From contig NC_089452.1 in the NCBI RefSeq assembly GCF_026210795.1, forward strand, positions 3,534,001 to 3,598,000: a DNA stretch of 64,000 nucleotides. Reading direction: 5' to 3'. How positions within the stretch are numbered: the first letter of the stretch is position 1; each line of letters starts with the position of its first letter. The stretch comes from Rhizophagus irregularis. Lineage: Eukaryota; Glomeromycota; Glomeromycetes; Glomerales; Glomeraceae. The notes under the pieces were generated by a model. That model was not told the DNA's origin and did no database searches. It was given only the letters and a program-made list of their open reading frames with translations. Below are positions 1-10,273 of this stretch, piece after piece. The position numbers were made by a program, and so were the translations under genes.

Positions 1-740
1 ATCTTGAGTGGTTATTCTTCAGCTTTTATAATGAATTGTGAAAAGGGTTAGGTAACATTAGATTACCTATTTTATAAATCGATGACTCTTACTATGACTC
101 ACATCTTATCATTAATCTTTATTTTGTATCACCTGATTAAATTTTAAATGAGTTTATCAAATATATCAATATTATCATTCAGTTTTTAAATGATGTACGA
201 AAAAGGGTTCTTTTATATATAATTTATTTTCTGGCGATAGATTCTATATATAAGCCCACAATATTTTAAATCTATTAACATTGTTTATTTAACATGCATT
301 TCAATTGGTTAATACCATATTTCCATCAAATATTATCTATCAGCCGGTTTCGAATTTGTGATCAGCGTGATCATTGACATAAAATCGCGTATTACGGTCA
401 CCGAAAATTGCTCACGAAGAGGTTTTTACAAGTATATACTGTATATACCCTCAAAAAAAACTTTCAATTGTTTTTTTAACTTACACTTGTTCACTCTTGT
501 TATCAATATCATCGAAATGGCACAGTCGTTCAATTGTTTTCTAAACCCTGATGTTTTAATTCCAATTCCTTTTTCTATGGCGATACTGGAAAGTTTATCA
601 TGCTGGTGGTCTACAACAAAGTTTACTTGAGCGGATTTACTGTTGCTTCTCAAAAATGATATTTGTAGGAAGGGAAGTGTTAATTTTAACAAAACGTAAC
701 TTTAATGTCAAGAGAGGAGAGATTAAAGATCAAAATGTTT
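1..740. other. AT-rich leader, no supported gene
   Basis: Only short overlapping open frames on both strands are present, without a recognisable domain or a convincing splice pattern. A minus-strand frame at 426-692 looks mildly coding-like but I do not recognise it. I see no RNA gene or TIR. Confidence 0.4.
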
Positions 741-749
741 CTACCGAAG

Positions 750-1480
750 AAGACATTGTACAAAAACTTGACGGAAACTTCAAGAACTGTTTGAAGAATA
801 TTTTCAAGATGAATTAAATTATAAAAATTTTAAAGGGTCTAACATCCACGTCATCGCCACCACCTTCACCACTGGTAAGTGTCTCCCAATTTACAAGAAA
901 TTTGGTGACATTGACTAACTGATTCATTTCTTCCTCTTTCTTCATATACATTTGACTACATCAGGTTAACCAGAGTGGAGCATTGCATACGATTATCGTT
1001 TCAGACGTGGATACGTTTCTCTCTCAGTTCAGCAAACTTATTACAAGAAAGCTATTTTTAAGCCAGATAAAGTTCATCCTTACTCTGATTCCATCCGAGA
1101 TCTCCAAATCCCCTTAAATCTCAAATACAAGCAAAGACCTTTCCTCCTCATGAGTGATCTTCCTACAACAGATGGAGATGATGGGCTAACTGACACACTG
1201 ATTTAGAAAATCGTTCAGAGATAAAAGATTGTTTAATAGTCTTGGGAATTTCTGGCTCTGGGAAGACAAGGACATACAGGTCTTACAAAGGAGAATCCGG
1301 GTTCGCGTGATCTTTCCATGATGATTGATCATTTACTTCTAAGATTGAAAGATTCATTAACTCACAATGATAGCCTATATTCGTAAGGATGTAGTCTTTT
1401 AATCTTTGCTGGACTCGTTGGCTTAACTGAGGATATTTCGTGTGTTGCCCATTAACTGCTCAGAGTTTATTATTTTTTTT
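750..1480 (+). pseudogene. Broken Crinkler (CRN)-type gene with P-loop NTPase segment
   Basis: Three coding segments in different frames belong together. The first (about 780-872) reads FEEYFQDELNYKNFKGSN.. and ..IHVIATTF, and ends at a GTAAGT donor at 873. The second, after a CAG acceptor near 964, is an open run of about 75 codons beginning at 979 (WSIAYDYRFRRGYVSL) and ending ..TTDGDDGLTDTLI at a TAG near 1204. The third, one frame over, carries a Walker A motif LGISGSGKT near 1240-1266, then DLSMMIDHLLLRLKDSL near 1310-1360. CRN-type proteins of AM fungi combine an N-terminal CRN region with such NTPase domains; the assignment rests on that resemblance. The N-terminal CRN domain is not visible upstream. 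Stops and at least one frameshift make it a pseudogene, and it abuts a LINE tail at 1.5 kb. Confidence 0.6.
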
Positions 1481-1558
1481 TGTGTATCAACTTCTAACAA
1501 ATTGTGATCTGTGTAATCACTAGACAACACATAATTAATTGGTCCAAGTGGCTTAACT

Positions 1559-2147
1559 ATGAAGCCCATGTCGCAAGATCAAACCAATTGTCTACTTTGT
1601 AATAATCACACGGAAACAAATCACCATTTTTGACGATGCCCAACTTTGTTACCTATCATCCAAGACGTCTTTACACATTTAGCAACTGTCGCACACGATC
1701 TCATAAGTCGAGATGCGGATAAACTCTCACTATGCATCACAGACTCTATCAAATACTCTAACACGTTCAGGTGGTTACATACGAATCAACCCCCTTCCGA
1801 GGAAGCGCTCCTTTTGATCAGGTCTTACGTGAGCCACGACCTGTTCCACATCTTTAAAACTCATTTCAATACGCAAAAACGCGCCCATACAGCGTTGATG
1901 GCCTTTCTGCATACATCCATGATTCAAGTCAAATCCAAATTTGGAAACACCTTTCTATTATATGGAACAATGTGGAATTACCAAAGAGCAACTGTTTAAA
2001 GACTATCGTCGCCCTTCCTCACCCGACGTACTCGGACGCGTCCTCAATGGTGTTTTGAATACTGTAATCCATATCTTGATTTTAGAAACTATAAAAATAG
2101 CACTGATCTTTTATTTATTCTTTTTCTTCTTCAAACTTTTTACATAG
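1559..2147 (+). pseudogene. LINE (non-LTR) retrotransposon C-terminal fragment
   Basis: The frame from 1559 contains a CLLCNNHTETNHHF-*-RC pattern (C-x2-C..H-x4-C, one internal TGA), the zinc-binding motif typical of the tail of LINE ORF2 after the reverse transcriptase/RNase H domains. It is followed by about 110 residues of helical sequence (1646-1999). A frameshift near 1990 leads to a short basic tail containing KDYRRPSSPDVLGRVL. No reverse transcriptase core is present, so this is only the 3' end of an element. A similar Cys/His motif occurs in the LINE at 20-22.5 kb, supporting the family call. The insertion boundary is not resolved. Confidence 0.6.
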
Positions 2148-2690
2148 CGGTACATTTTATCATCATCTATATTTTAGCTTATCTTCAGACGTTTAATCTT
2201 CTTCTATAGAGTATAGACATGTTCCCTTTTATGTTTAGTAACCCACTACTAGATAGGTCCTTTTATTTCTTATCTATCCTGGCTTGGTCGGAGTTCCGGG
2301 TAGTTTTTTATAATTCTAGTAGGGATCCGCTCCAGTGATTTTTATCGTTGGTTTGGACGAAGTTCTATAATGTTTTCCGCTACTTGTATTCCTGAACATA
2401 AAAAAAATAAAAATCGTGATCTGTGTAACAATCGGACAAACACTCATGAAGTCGGAATAATAAACATTAAAAAAAAATGTCAACCCTGAATCCACCTTTT
2501 TTTATACTCAAATATTTTTTTTTAACACTTGTAAACTATAACCAAACGCAAAAGTCAAACCAAAAGTTATAATACAACTCTCCCTACCACTGGAAAAATT
2601 ATTCCAGAAGTACATTATGGACATTTTTTTCGGGAATAGATAGCAACTGAAAACAATATAAACGATCAGGAAACACTATTAATTCCAATA
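2148..2690. other. AT-rich spacer
   Basis: Probable LINE 3' sequence followed by low-complexity AT-rich DNA with poly-A/T runs. No gene or TIR is supported. Confidence 0.4.
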
Positions 2691-2699
2691 AGGTTGGGC

Positions 2700-3316
2700 A
2701 TACAAATACTTCAAAACTCAATAGTTATGACTTTATTATTACTGTTTTGGAACCAAATATAGAACCAAATATAGAAATTTCACCCGGTCCAGCAAATTGT
2801 TATTTTATAAACAAATCAGAATTTCAAAAAATCAAGAATGGAACTATGCTGTAGATGGATATCAGTCATCTTTTATTGATAATGTTAATAAAAACCAATT
2901 TTTATATGTTCAAAATTTTACTGCTAAAAAATGAGAGAAAAATTATTTGTGGAAAATCTCTGGCAGATGTGTGGTCTCAAAAGTAGATTATAAACCAGGA
3001 GTTGATACGAACAAATTATTTGGGATTTACACAGGCACTAATCAGCGAGCTGAAAATTCCTTCATGTACACTAGAAGAGTGGAATAATTTACATTTATTA
3101 CAGCAAATATTTGAATATCATCTAAAGAAACGAACAAAATCTGATGTCAACTGGATGGGGTTTATTGAAAATTGGAAAAATCAACAAAGTGAAATCATTG
3201 AATTGCGAACTTCTTTGATGCACCTATATGGATCTGAATATAAAATGAAATCGCGTGAATTTTGTGCCTGGAAATCAATGCTTAGGCATAAGGGTTGTAT
3301 AGAGTACACCTTATAA
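2700..3316 (+). pseudogene. Broken lineage-specific gene, function unknown
   Basis: A discontinuous frame begins around 2700 with VLEPNIEPNIEISPGPAN and continues, after stops and shifts, into an open stretch at 3002-3316 of about 100 residues. That stretch is rich in Trp and Leu (LEEWNNLHLLQQIFEYHLKK, then WMGFIENWKNQQSEIIELR), is probably helical, and ends in GCIEYTL. I do not recognise a domain. The neighbouring 3403-4230 fragment suggests this is a mobile or amplified gene family of the genome. It could be the 5' part of the same decayed gene, but nothing proves a connection. Confidence 0.4.
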
Positions 3317-3402
3317 TAAAGATCAATGTGAGGTGACAAATAGACATTTTAATACTAAAAAAAATATTTATCTAATTTGAATTTATATTTACAGTTTGAA
3401 TT

Positions 3403-4230
3403 TTGGACAAGATCAGTAAATTCAGAAAAGATCGTGAGACGTTACAAATTTTACGTGATCTTGGTTTTCTTCATCCTGCACCAAGCTGTGACCAGACTGG
3501 AATTTTATGGAATTGTATTTGTGAATCATTAAATGCAAATAAAAGGGGTCAAGATGGAAAGAGACACATTTTGTCTATTGTTGCAGATCAGTTTTCACGC
3601 TGTGAAATTAAAAAAAATTTGAATGTTAGTAAAATTTTCATACAAAATTTAGGTATTCAATTTAGATTGTTTTTATTAGATCTCCTCATCAGATACAATT
3701 ATGAGTGCACGCAAATATGTAAGAATCCATGGTCCAGGTGCTGAACGTGTTGAAAACCCTATTTTTACATGAACAACAATTCCACGTGAAAAACTTGATC
3801 AGATGCAACAATGAATGATAAAAACAATGTGGTAATGAGTAGCTATAATACGGAAACTAAAACTGGACTTCCAGTAAAGTATCTCAAATATACAAAAGAA
3901 TCCTTGTGGGAAAAATTCAGCTACCAGTTTCTGAATGGTGTTAAAAGAACATCTTTTATGACGTTCTTGCAAGGGAAACAATATATTTATCAAGAAAATC
4001 TTGGTGGCTTGCATGAGATTTTTGTAGAAATAAAAAATTTTATTGAAAAAAATATTCAAAACAATAATCTTCAAGAAAAGCTTTTTCAATTCACTTTATT
4101 TATATATTACAAAGTTTATTTATTTGTTTTTGATTTATTTTTAAAATGACATCTAGAAAGACTACATAAATAAACTTGAGCACCTGCGCTGATATCTTAA
4201 AAAGTCTTACGAACAAGGGCCTGAAATTGC
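3403..4230 (+). pseudogene. Broken copy of an amplified AM-fungal gene family
   Basis: Segment one (3403-3640) reads FRKDRETLQILRDLGFLHPA and ends around EIKKNLNV. Segment two, in another frame at about 3691-3807, reads SDTIMSARKYVRIHGPGAER and contains a TGA. Segment three (3811-4030) reads SYNTETKTGLPVKYLKYTKE and continues through WEKFSYQFLNGVKRTSF. A last trace near 4188-4230 reads YLKKSYEQGPEIAVNVT. The order and spacing of conserved blocks suggest one ancestral protein broken by frameshifts and a small insertion near 3660-3690. I recall this as a repeated family in Rhizophagus-type genomes, probably transposon-linked; the biochemical role is unknown. One stop is TGA in the context T-*-TTIPREKL. 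Confidence 0.5.
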
Positions 4231-4239
4231 TGTGAATGT

Positions 4240-5160
4240 AACTGTAACATATTCTCCTCTCTTATCAAATTTATTTGATTTCTAAAATTCAAGAAGCTGG
4301 AAAATTGGTTAATATTGATCCAACTCCGTTTATTACTAAACTCACTTCTCTTTCATGTTGGTCCTTTTCTTCTACAAATTGGTTTTCCTATGCTCTCATC
4401 CGTGGTTGTTTACTCAGGCTCTTTGTTGACTTATTTGTCGATTTATCTATTCCAAGAAATTCTGCGATAAAGATTGTCACTGCTATCCATAACAATTTTG
4501 TTCAAAAATTCAGAAGACAAATTTGGAACCCGCATTCTTACGAGACCTATCAATGAGAAAATGTGATGAACATTACTCATAAAATGAAAACTACTCCTAG
4601 GCCATCTAATTTGCTATTGTCAACGTACACATCTTATTCATCTTTACCACCTCTGACCTTACACGATTCACGTGACTCCAAAACTGATTAGTTGAAGAAC
4701 TCGATAAAATATGGTTTGCTTTGGTTTAATCACTTTTCGGGTTTTATGGGTCGTCTAACGGTGCTACTTAATAACAGCTTTTGCAGGATGGAGTGTCGAT
4801 TTTTATAGTGGGCACACTATTCGTTATTTTGTTAGCATAGTTGCTTCTACTTTGGTTGGAATATATCAAGGAGGAAGATCTGGAAAAATTTAGTGTAATG
4901 TGATTTTTCTTTTTTTAGATTAATTTTTTTACTTTATCTTTTCTTAGAAGACTATAGGCCAGTTCATAATTGTTCGATCAGCATTTTTGATCGGGTTACA
5001 CTAAAATTGTGACAAATAAAATTCACCTCGAGAATGATCAACTAGCCAATTTTTTGACTCACCAAAAACATAGATCGCTATGATCAAGTTGATAAAATAA
5101 GGGTAAAGTACGCGTAAAAACGTATACTAGACGCGTTTTTTCTTTCTTATTTCCTCTCTA
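4240..5160. other. Spacer with one unsupported open frame
   Basis: A 93-codon open frame at 4275-4556 has no recognisable motif. Short LINE-like traces may be present, but none could be confirmed. A stretch near 5140-5160 (TTTCTTTCTTATTTCC) is pyrimidine-rich immediately upstream of the gene at 5164 and could be part of its promoter or 5' leader. Confidence 0.35.
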
Positions 5161-5163
5161 CCA

Positions 5164-6321
5164 ATGGAATTTCCAAAAGATCCTTTAAACAACCCTCAAG
5201 TAAATATTTCATATAAAAATAACAAGTTACTAAGGCCTATTAAGCCTAGAAATTTATACCCTTCGCCTTCTACTGGGATTTGTGAACAAAGTAATGTGGA
5301 TTTATACCAAAATCCCTTACTAACAAGACAAAGTTATGTTACTCCTAGTTTTTATATACAAAATGGAAGCAGTTTTGGCCAAAGCTTTTCTGGGCCTAAC
5401 TATTTTGAGAGAGAATCTGCAGAGTTACAAAGATATCAAAAAGAAAATGTTGTTGATGATAAAGTTTCTGATGTAGAAATTAATTATCAACAAGAAAAAG
5501 AAAAGATTAATGACGAAAAAGAATTAACAGTGAGTAAAAGTACTTTATTAATTTTTTAGTTGTAATTTATTTTATTTTAATTAAAATTAATTTAGGATGT
5601 TAACTACAAAAAGAAATCTAATAATAAGCATAAATCTAGTAATGAGGGCGAATCTAATAACAATTAGCAAGTCTATGAAGTTGATATTTTACTTCAATAC
5701 ATTGCAGATAATTTTGATGAGTATACAAAAGGTAATAAAACTAAATTGTTTAATGAAATGTCCATAAAGGTACTAAAAAATAAAGAGCCTAATGCTATTA
5801 AAAGCAAGTTAGCAAGAATGATCAAATACTATGGTGAGGTTAAAGCTCATAATGAAAAATCTGGTGTAGAGAGAAAAGACTGGGATTGGTATGAGAAAAT
5901 GGATGCTATTTTTGGTACTCGCGAAAATATAGCACCTTCTTTTATAGTAAATAGATCTACTGATATTGATGGCGAAGAATCTTCAAGTATGGAACCTAAA
6001 ACACCTAAAAGATCAAAAAAAAATAATGTAGATACTATTGCTATGGCTATTTCTACAATGAGTGAAAAGAATTATCATTACAAGAAATTGTTGACGTTGT
6101 AAAGGGAACAAATTGAAGAGGAAGAGGAGCAAGATGAAATCTCTACAATAGTTGTGTTAAATAGCATTGAAAATGTAATTAAATATATTCAACAAAAAGA
6201 TTTAGAAATTGGTAATTTAGAAATGAAAAATTTAATTAAATTGAAAAAAAGGATCTTTTTTGATAATATAAATGAAAAAAGGCAAAGTAAACCAAATGAA
6301 TATTTTGATTTTAATGTATGA
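5164..6321 (+). pseudogene. Myb/SANT-like DNA-binding protein with two in-frame stops
   Basis: Exon 1 (5164-5529) encodes 122 residues of low-complexity sequence (MEFPKDPLNNPQV...). A 66-nt intron (GTGAGT...TTTAG, 5530-5595) follows. Exon 2 (5596-6321) stays in one frame to TGA at 6319. It contains a Myb/SANT or trihelix-like block (5680-5920) with YIADNFDEYTKGNKTKLFNE, an NAIKSKLARMIKYYGEVKAH helix and a WDWYEKMDAIFG motif, then a glutamate-rich coiled tail. Two stops interrupt it: TAG at 5665-5667 and TAA at 6100-6102. Both are one C-to-T step from a Gln codon. Such proteins often accompany transposons or act as DNA-binding factors. Because the frame is otherwise kept for 386 codons, the stops look recent. 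Confidence 0.6.
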
Positions 6322-6509
6322 CAGATAGTTCAATAAAATTTTGAAAATTTTGAACGAAAAATCACGTGATTTCTTGGTATTTCAGATTTTTCATATATTT
6401 TTATATAAATCCGGTTTGGCGAGATTTTTTCAATATATCAGATGTCTTGATATATCAGATATTTTTACTGGAACCAACTGATCTGATTTATCAAGATTGC
6501 CTGTGTATC

Positions 6510-7150
6510 TACAAAAGTGTCCAAGCCAGCATCCTATAAAAAAAAGCAATGAAAAAGAAACATTAGTTCGTTTCTTAAATTTAAAATAAAAAATTCCTCC
6601 TTCTCCCTTTCCCTATTTTTTACCTTAAAGTCTGGTTCGTTCAAGCTGGCACCTTATAAAAATAAATAATGTAAAGCAACATTAAACCAGGGCCCCGAAA
6701 AATACATAAAAAGGTCACATTTGAGTTTGCTTAAAAAGAACCTAAATTTTCATGAAAATCTTGCCTTTTTTAGATAGTGCTGGCCTAAATTTTATTGTCC
6801 GTTTTGATACTGGCTAGCATTATCATAATTCCGGCCCTGAAAAGTTGCTTATTTTAGGCCAAAATCTTGCCGATCATTTATGACTTCCATATGTATTTTT
6901 CGGGGTCCTATTAAACCGTTTTTTAAATTAAAAAAAAAAAGATAAAAAAAAGTTCCAACTCTTTGTCATCTAAAAAAAAAAGAAATATTAGAAAACATTT
7001 CTACAAAGTTAATTTTAAAAAAAAAGTCCTCACCTTCCAAAGCCAAAATGAAGCCAAAAGGAGCTTATCTATGTACTTACAGACCGAAGCTGAAACAAAT
7101 AAAATGCCATTCATGAAAATTTTTTTTTTTTAAAAAAAAATAAAATTGTG
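6510..7150 (-). repeat. Remnant of a hairpin micro-exon/intron array
   Basis: On the minus strand, units of an AG acceptor, a roughly 29 nt exon and a GTAA donor can be read, for example the exon between the acceptor at about 6652 and the donor at about 6623. Intron-like parts hold an inverted repeat of the type GAAACATTAGTTCGTTTC (6559-6576). The architecture matches the long arrays at 24, 32 and 39 kb, but only about four degenerate units remain. The MITE at 6689-6909 has inserted into one intron-like unit. Confidence 0.45.
6689..6909. mobile_element. hAT-like MITE, 221 bp, with 8-bp TSD
   Basis: Terminal inverted repeats AGGGCCCCGAAAAATACAT (left) and its near-perfect complement at 6891-6909 (AGGACCCCGAAAAATACAT when reversed) bound the element. 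The flanking 8-bp direct repeat ATTAAACC is exact at 6681-6688 and 6910-6917. An 8-bp duplication is characteristic of hAT transposition. There is no coding capacity. Confidence 0.85.
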
Positions 7151-7199
7151 TATTTATTTACCTTTATCCAAGAAGAATCAAAGTCAAAAAAAGGTTTAA

Positions 7200-7650
7200 A
7201 TATTAACTTTTTTGACTAGAGACGGACCAAGTCGATTGGAGTATATATATTAGGATTCATACTAGTATTAAATAAAAAACTAACTTTATTTATTAATATT
7301 GCGTCAATAAAATTTAAGATTAATACTGTAATTGTTATATAATTGAACTAACTTTATTAATTCATATTGCAATTGCATCAGTACAGTACATATAAACAGA
7401 TTAATAAGAATATTAAATAAAATCTGAACTGAAATTTGATTCAGTTCTGGTTCGGTTTTTTTTTTGACCTGAACCGGAATCAGAACCGAATTTTTAACCC
7501 AAATTGAACTGAATTTTACGGTTTGATTCAATACAATTAGATATCAATATCAGATTATCGATTTTTTTTTAGAAATTTTTTTTTACGCCTACCTCTTATT
7601 TGTCTTGTTAATTTCATCCTTTCTTCCTTCCTGTTAATTCATATTTTTTT
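7200..7650. other. AT-rich spacer with GGTTCGGTT-type repeats
   Basis: An inverted, GGTTCGGTTT/AACCGGAATC-rich patch at 7430-7540 may be a decayed MITE, but no clean TIR/TSD pair was found. No gene is supported. Confidence 0.3.
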
Positions 7651-7654
7651 CTCT

Positions 7655-8095
7655 TCTTTTAGGGTTTCATTTCGTTGTGACATTTTACGGAAAGGTCTAT
7701 TCCTTTCATTTCAGTTTTTTTTTGGTTTCCTTTTTCTAATTTCATTCGCCTTCTTACTTTTTTAGGTTTCCGGTTTCTTGAGGCTCTTGACGGAAAGGCA
7801 GGTACTTTTCAGTTTTCATTTTTTTTTTGGTTTACTTTTTCAAATCCTAACATTTTCTCTTCTTTCTTCTTTTAGGGTTTCATATATTTGTGACATTTCA
7901 CGGGAAAGTAATTATGGGATTTTTTTCTTACTTTTTTTTTGTTTTGTTTCATTTTTTTTTCTAAATTCGTACCCTCTCTTCTTTTAGTCTTGGAAGAAAA
8001 AGAAATAAAAGACAATGTTCTATTTGTAAATCATGGTATCATGATTCACAAAATTGTTCTAAAAAAAATGAGTGTAGTAAAGAAAATGTTTAGTC
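7655..8095 (+). pseudogene. Triplicated micro-exon followed by a CCHC zinc-knuckle exon
   Basis: Three copies of a roughly 32-36 nt exon-like unit occur at about 7664-7695, 7766-7801 and 7876-7907. Each is preceded by a T-rich tract ending in TTTTAG and followed by GT (GGTTTCATTTCGTTGTGACA and variants). A last acceptor at 7986-7987 leads into a frame reading GRKRNKRQCSICKSWYHDSQ then NC, a C-x2-C-x4-H-x4-C zinc knuckle, closed by TAG near 8090. Zinc knuckles of this kind end many MULE-type transposases, but with this little protein the host gene cannot be named. The repeated unit is about 105 bp long. Confidence 0.4.
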
Positions 8096-8254
8096 CATGT
8101 ATAATGGCTCGAATTACTTCTGTAAAATATCATGAAATTTTCATTATTAAATTTGCTTAAATTTACGTTATATATATTAAATTTACATAATCGAAAAATC
8201 ACATGACATGAGAGTATGAATATCCCGATCTATTCCTTTACCACGTCCAATGCT

Positions 8255-10000
8255 TCAAAAACAGCAAAGTAAGGAGAAGCAATGGCATAATTGGAATTTT
8301 CTGTTATCCATGCCGCATGAAGGATGCCCAAGAGCCTTTCCTTCTTTATTCACAACACTTGCTCCCAAGTCTCCAGGTACGAAGTCTCCAGGTTTGAATT
8401 CGAATATTAGTTGTCGATCAAACCACAAAGTAGGATAACATTGCTGGCGCATTTCATTGATTTTTTTGACCAAGCGCACAAATGAATATTCTTTTGTCCA
8501 CGTCGTCATTATAAGAGGGGATTTTTCCTTGTTTTTTTGCGTATTCAACGTTTTTGTTTCTTAGATCAATGGAAATAGCAGAATAAATAGGGACCAATTT
8601 TCCAAAAGTAAGACCTGTAGCCTTTCCTACTTTAAAAACATCGATATCAACAACGTCATCAAATTCTTTAAATTCGTAAAAGTCATTTAGATAGATGTCT
8701 TCAGAAAGTTTTTCTTTTTTGAAGTCCTCTGGGGAAATTGAAAATTTGTTTGGACATAATGTACGATTGATGTTACTGAAAATACAAAATGCAGCATCGA
8801 TGCCAAAGTACTTTTCATTTATTTTAGAGAAAAAGTTGCCTCGGATACCACACTCATAACACGCTAGAGCTGATTTCTTTTTATCCTCTTCGATTTTGTT
8901 ACACATTTCTTCTGAAATTTTATGTACGTTTTATTTACTCTTGCTATTTCAACAAACGACTCCTTCAAATTATCTAGAACTTTATGTGAGGGCTGATAAA
9001 TTATAACATCCTTTCCAGTGCTAGAATCGCTAAACCTACATATATGCTCACATGAGCGGATACCAATTTGTCTTGAGTTTTTACCATATATGACAGCACT
9101 GAAAGTTCCAGACGTCCCCTGAGATTCAATTATTCCTATACTTGACCCTAACATAACATTCTCCTGATAAGATTGGCAAGCACTTGCACCAAAGCCATAG
9201 GGAGTTGCAACGCATGCCTCAACAATATCTGTTGGATATCCACGAATCTCATCTGGAATTCGACACATCCACAACGCAGAATTCCCTTCTGGCGAACATA
9301 TAGTATGATAGCGGGGACTTCAGTAAACTTGCCTTGAGTTCGCTTATAACCAGTGCTCATGCCGACCAAATTATAATGCATTTTACGGAACGATGGGCCT
9401 AGTTCATTGCCTAATGCTTCATCAAAAGCCTTTTGTAATTTTTTTGGGTCTTCTTTCAGGTTGGCAGTGGTTTTGTGGTGGAATTTCGGCACTGACAAAC
9501 CCTTCTATGAAATTAATTACTTGATCTCTGATCTTCTCTGTCTTTTCGCTTTGACGAAGGTAACAACATAAATACGCCAAGTTGTATCATCTTCTTTAAG
9601 GTTTTGACCCCAGAATATGTTCACAATGTTGTCACTCGCATACAACTGGTAGAGGCGACTCTCGAGACTATCACTCCAAGGAACCGTTGGAAGTTCGGGT
9701 GGTTTGATAATGATGTGAATATACCCTTCAAGCGGTTTTTCAGTGAAGTAGCTACTAATTTCCCTAAAGAAGTTGATCCTCTTTACGAGGTTTAAGTTTA
9801 TTTAGTTCCTCGTCACTATCACCTCGAATTTGAACCTTCCATAACGAAACCTGATCTACAGCGAAGAAATTAAACTCGGGCGTTTTTTTCATCTTAATAA
9901 CTTCCTTAAGTTGACCAATACTCTCATTTTGGTCAATTTTCAATGTAAAGGCTTGAGAAACTGTGATTCCTTAGACAAGTTCGATAGTATCAGCAGACAT
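8255..10000 (-). pseudogene. Broken Crinkler-type gene with trypsin-like peptidase C-terminus
   Basis: Reading down the minus strand from ATG at 10000: a ubiquitin-like CRN N-terminal domain (SIGQLKEVIKMKKTPEFNFF, then VSLWKVQI), interrupted by a TAA at codon 10. After a frameshift comes IHIIIKPPELPTVPW and WGQNLKEDDTTW. A peptidase-like region follows in three more frames: 9148-9498, 8864-9274 (ENVMLGSSIGI, RSCEHICRF with a possible catalytic His) and 8454-8906. The last part (8255-8548) has FEFKPGDFVPGDLGASV. In trypsin-like folds the last motif should be GDSG, so the nucleophile Ser is Leu here (TTG, one C-to-T change from TCG). CRN proteins are secreted or intracellular effector-type proteins known from oomycetes and AM fungi. 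At least four frameshifts or stops mean no functional product is expected. Confidence 0.65.
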
Positions 10001-10067
10001 TTTTATTAGTATCAGGAAAAAAAGTTCGATAGTTATCAGCAGAAATTTTTATTCGTATCAGGAAATT
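9977..10067. repeat. 45-bp tandem duplication at the CRN start
   Basis: AAGTTCGATAGTATCAGCAG and the next roughly 25 bases, including the ATG-containing leader of the CRN-type gene, are repeated once at 10022-10067, with ATG changed to AAA-type sequence. The duplication is local and recent-looking. Confidence 0.7.
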
Positions 10068-10273
10068 AATTCTAAACTAATTCAAACTTTGAAACTAGTA
10101 GAAATTAGTTCAAAACTAATTTAAAAGATTTAACACATAAGTTTGTAGAAAGTTGTAGAACAGTAGAAGCCGTATTACGCGGTCAAGGACAGTGACACAA
10201 GATCCTAGCAATTTGATAGGATCTACACGCGTGCGGACGGAATCATTATTAATATAAAAAAAACCAATAAACC

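Noticed and set aside
5664-6102. Reassigned stop codons (TAG/TAA read as Gln)
   Set aside because: Stops elsewhere in the window also replace Trp and Arg (TGA), and intact genes here end normally at TAA/TAG/TGA, so decay by transitions explains the pattern better than a variant code.
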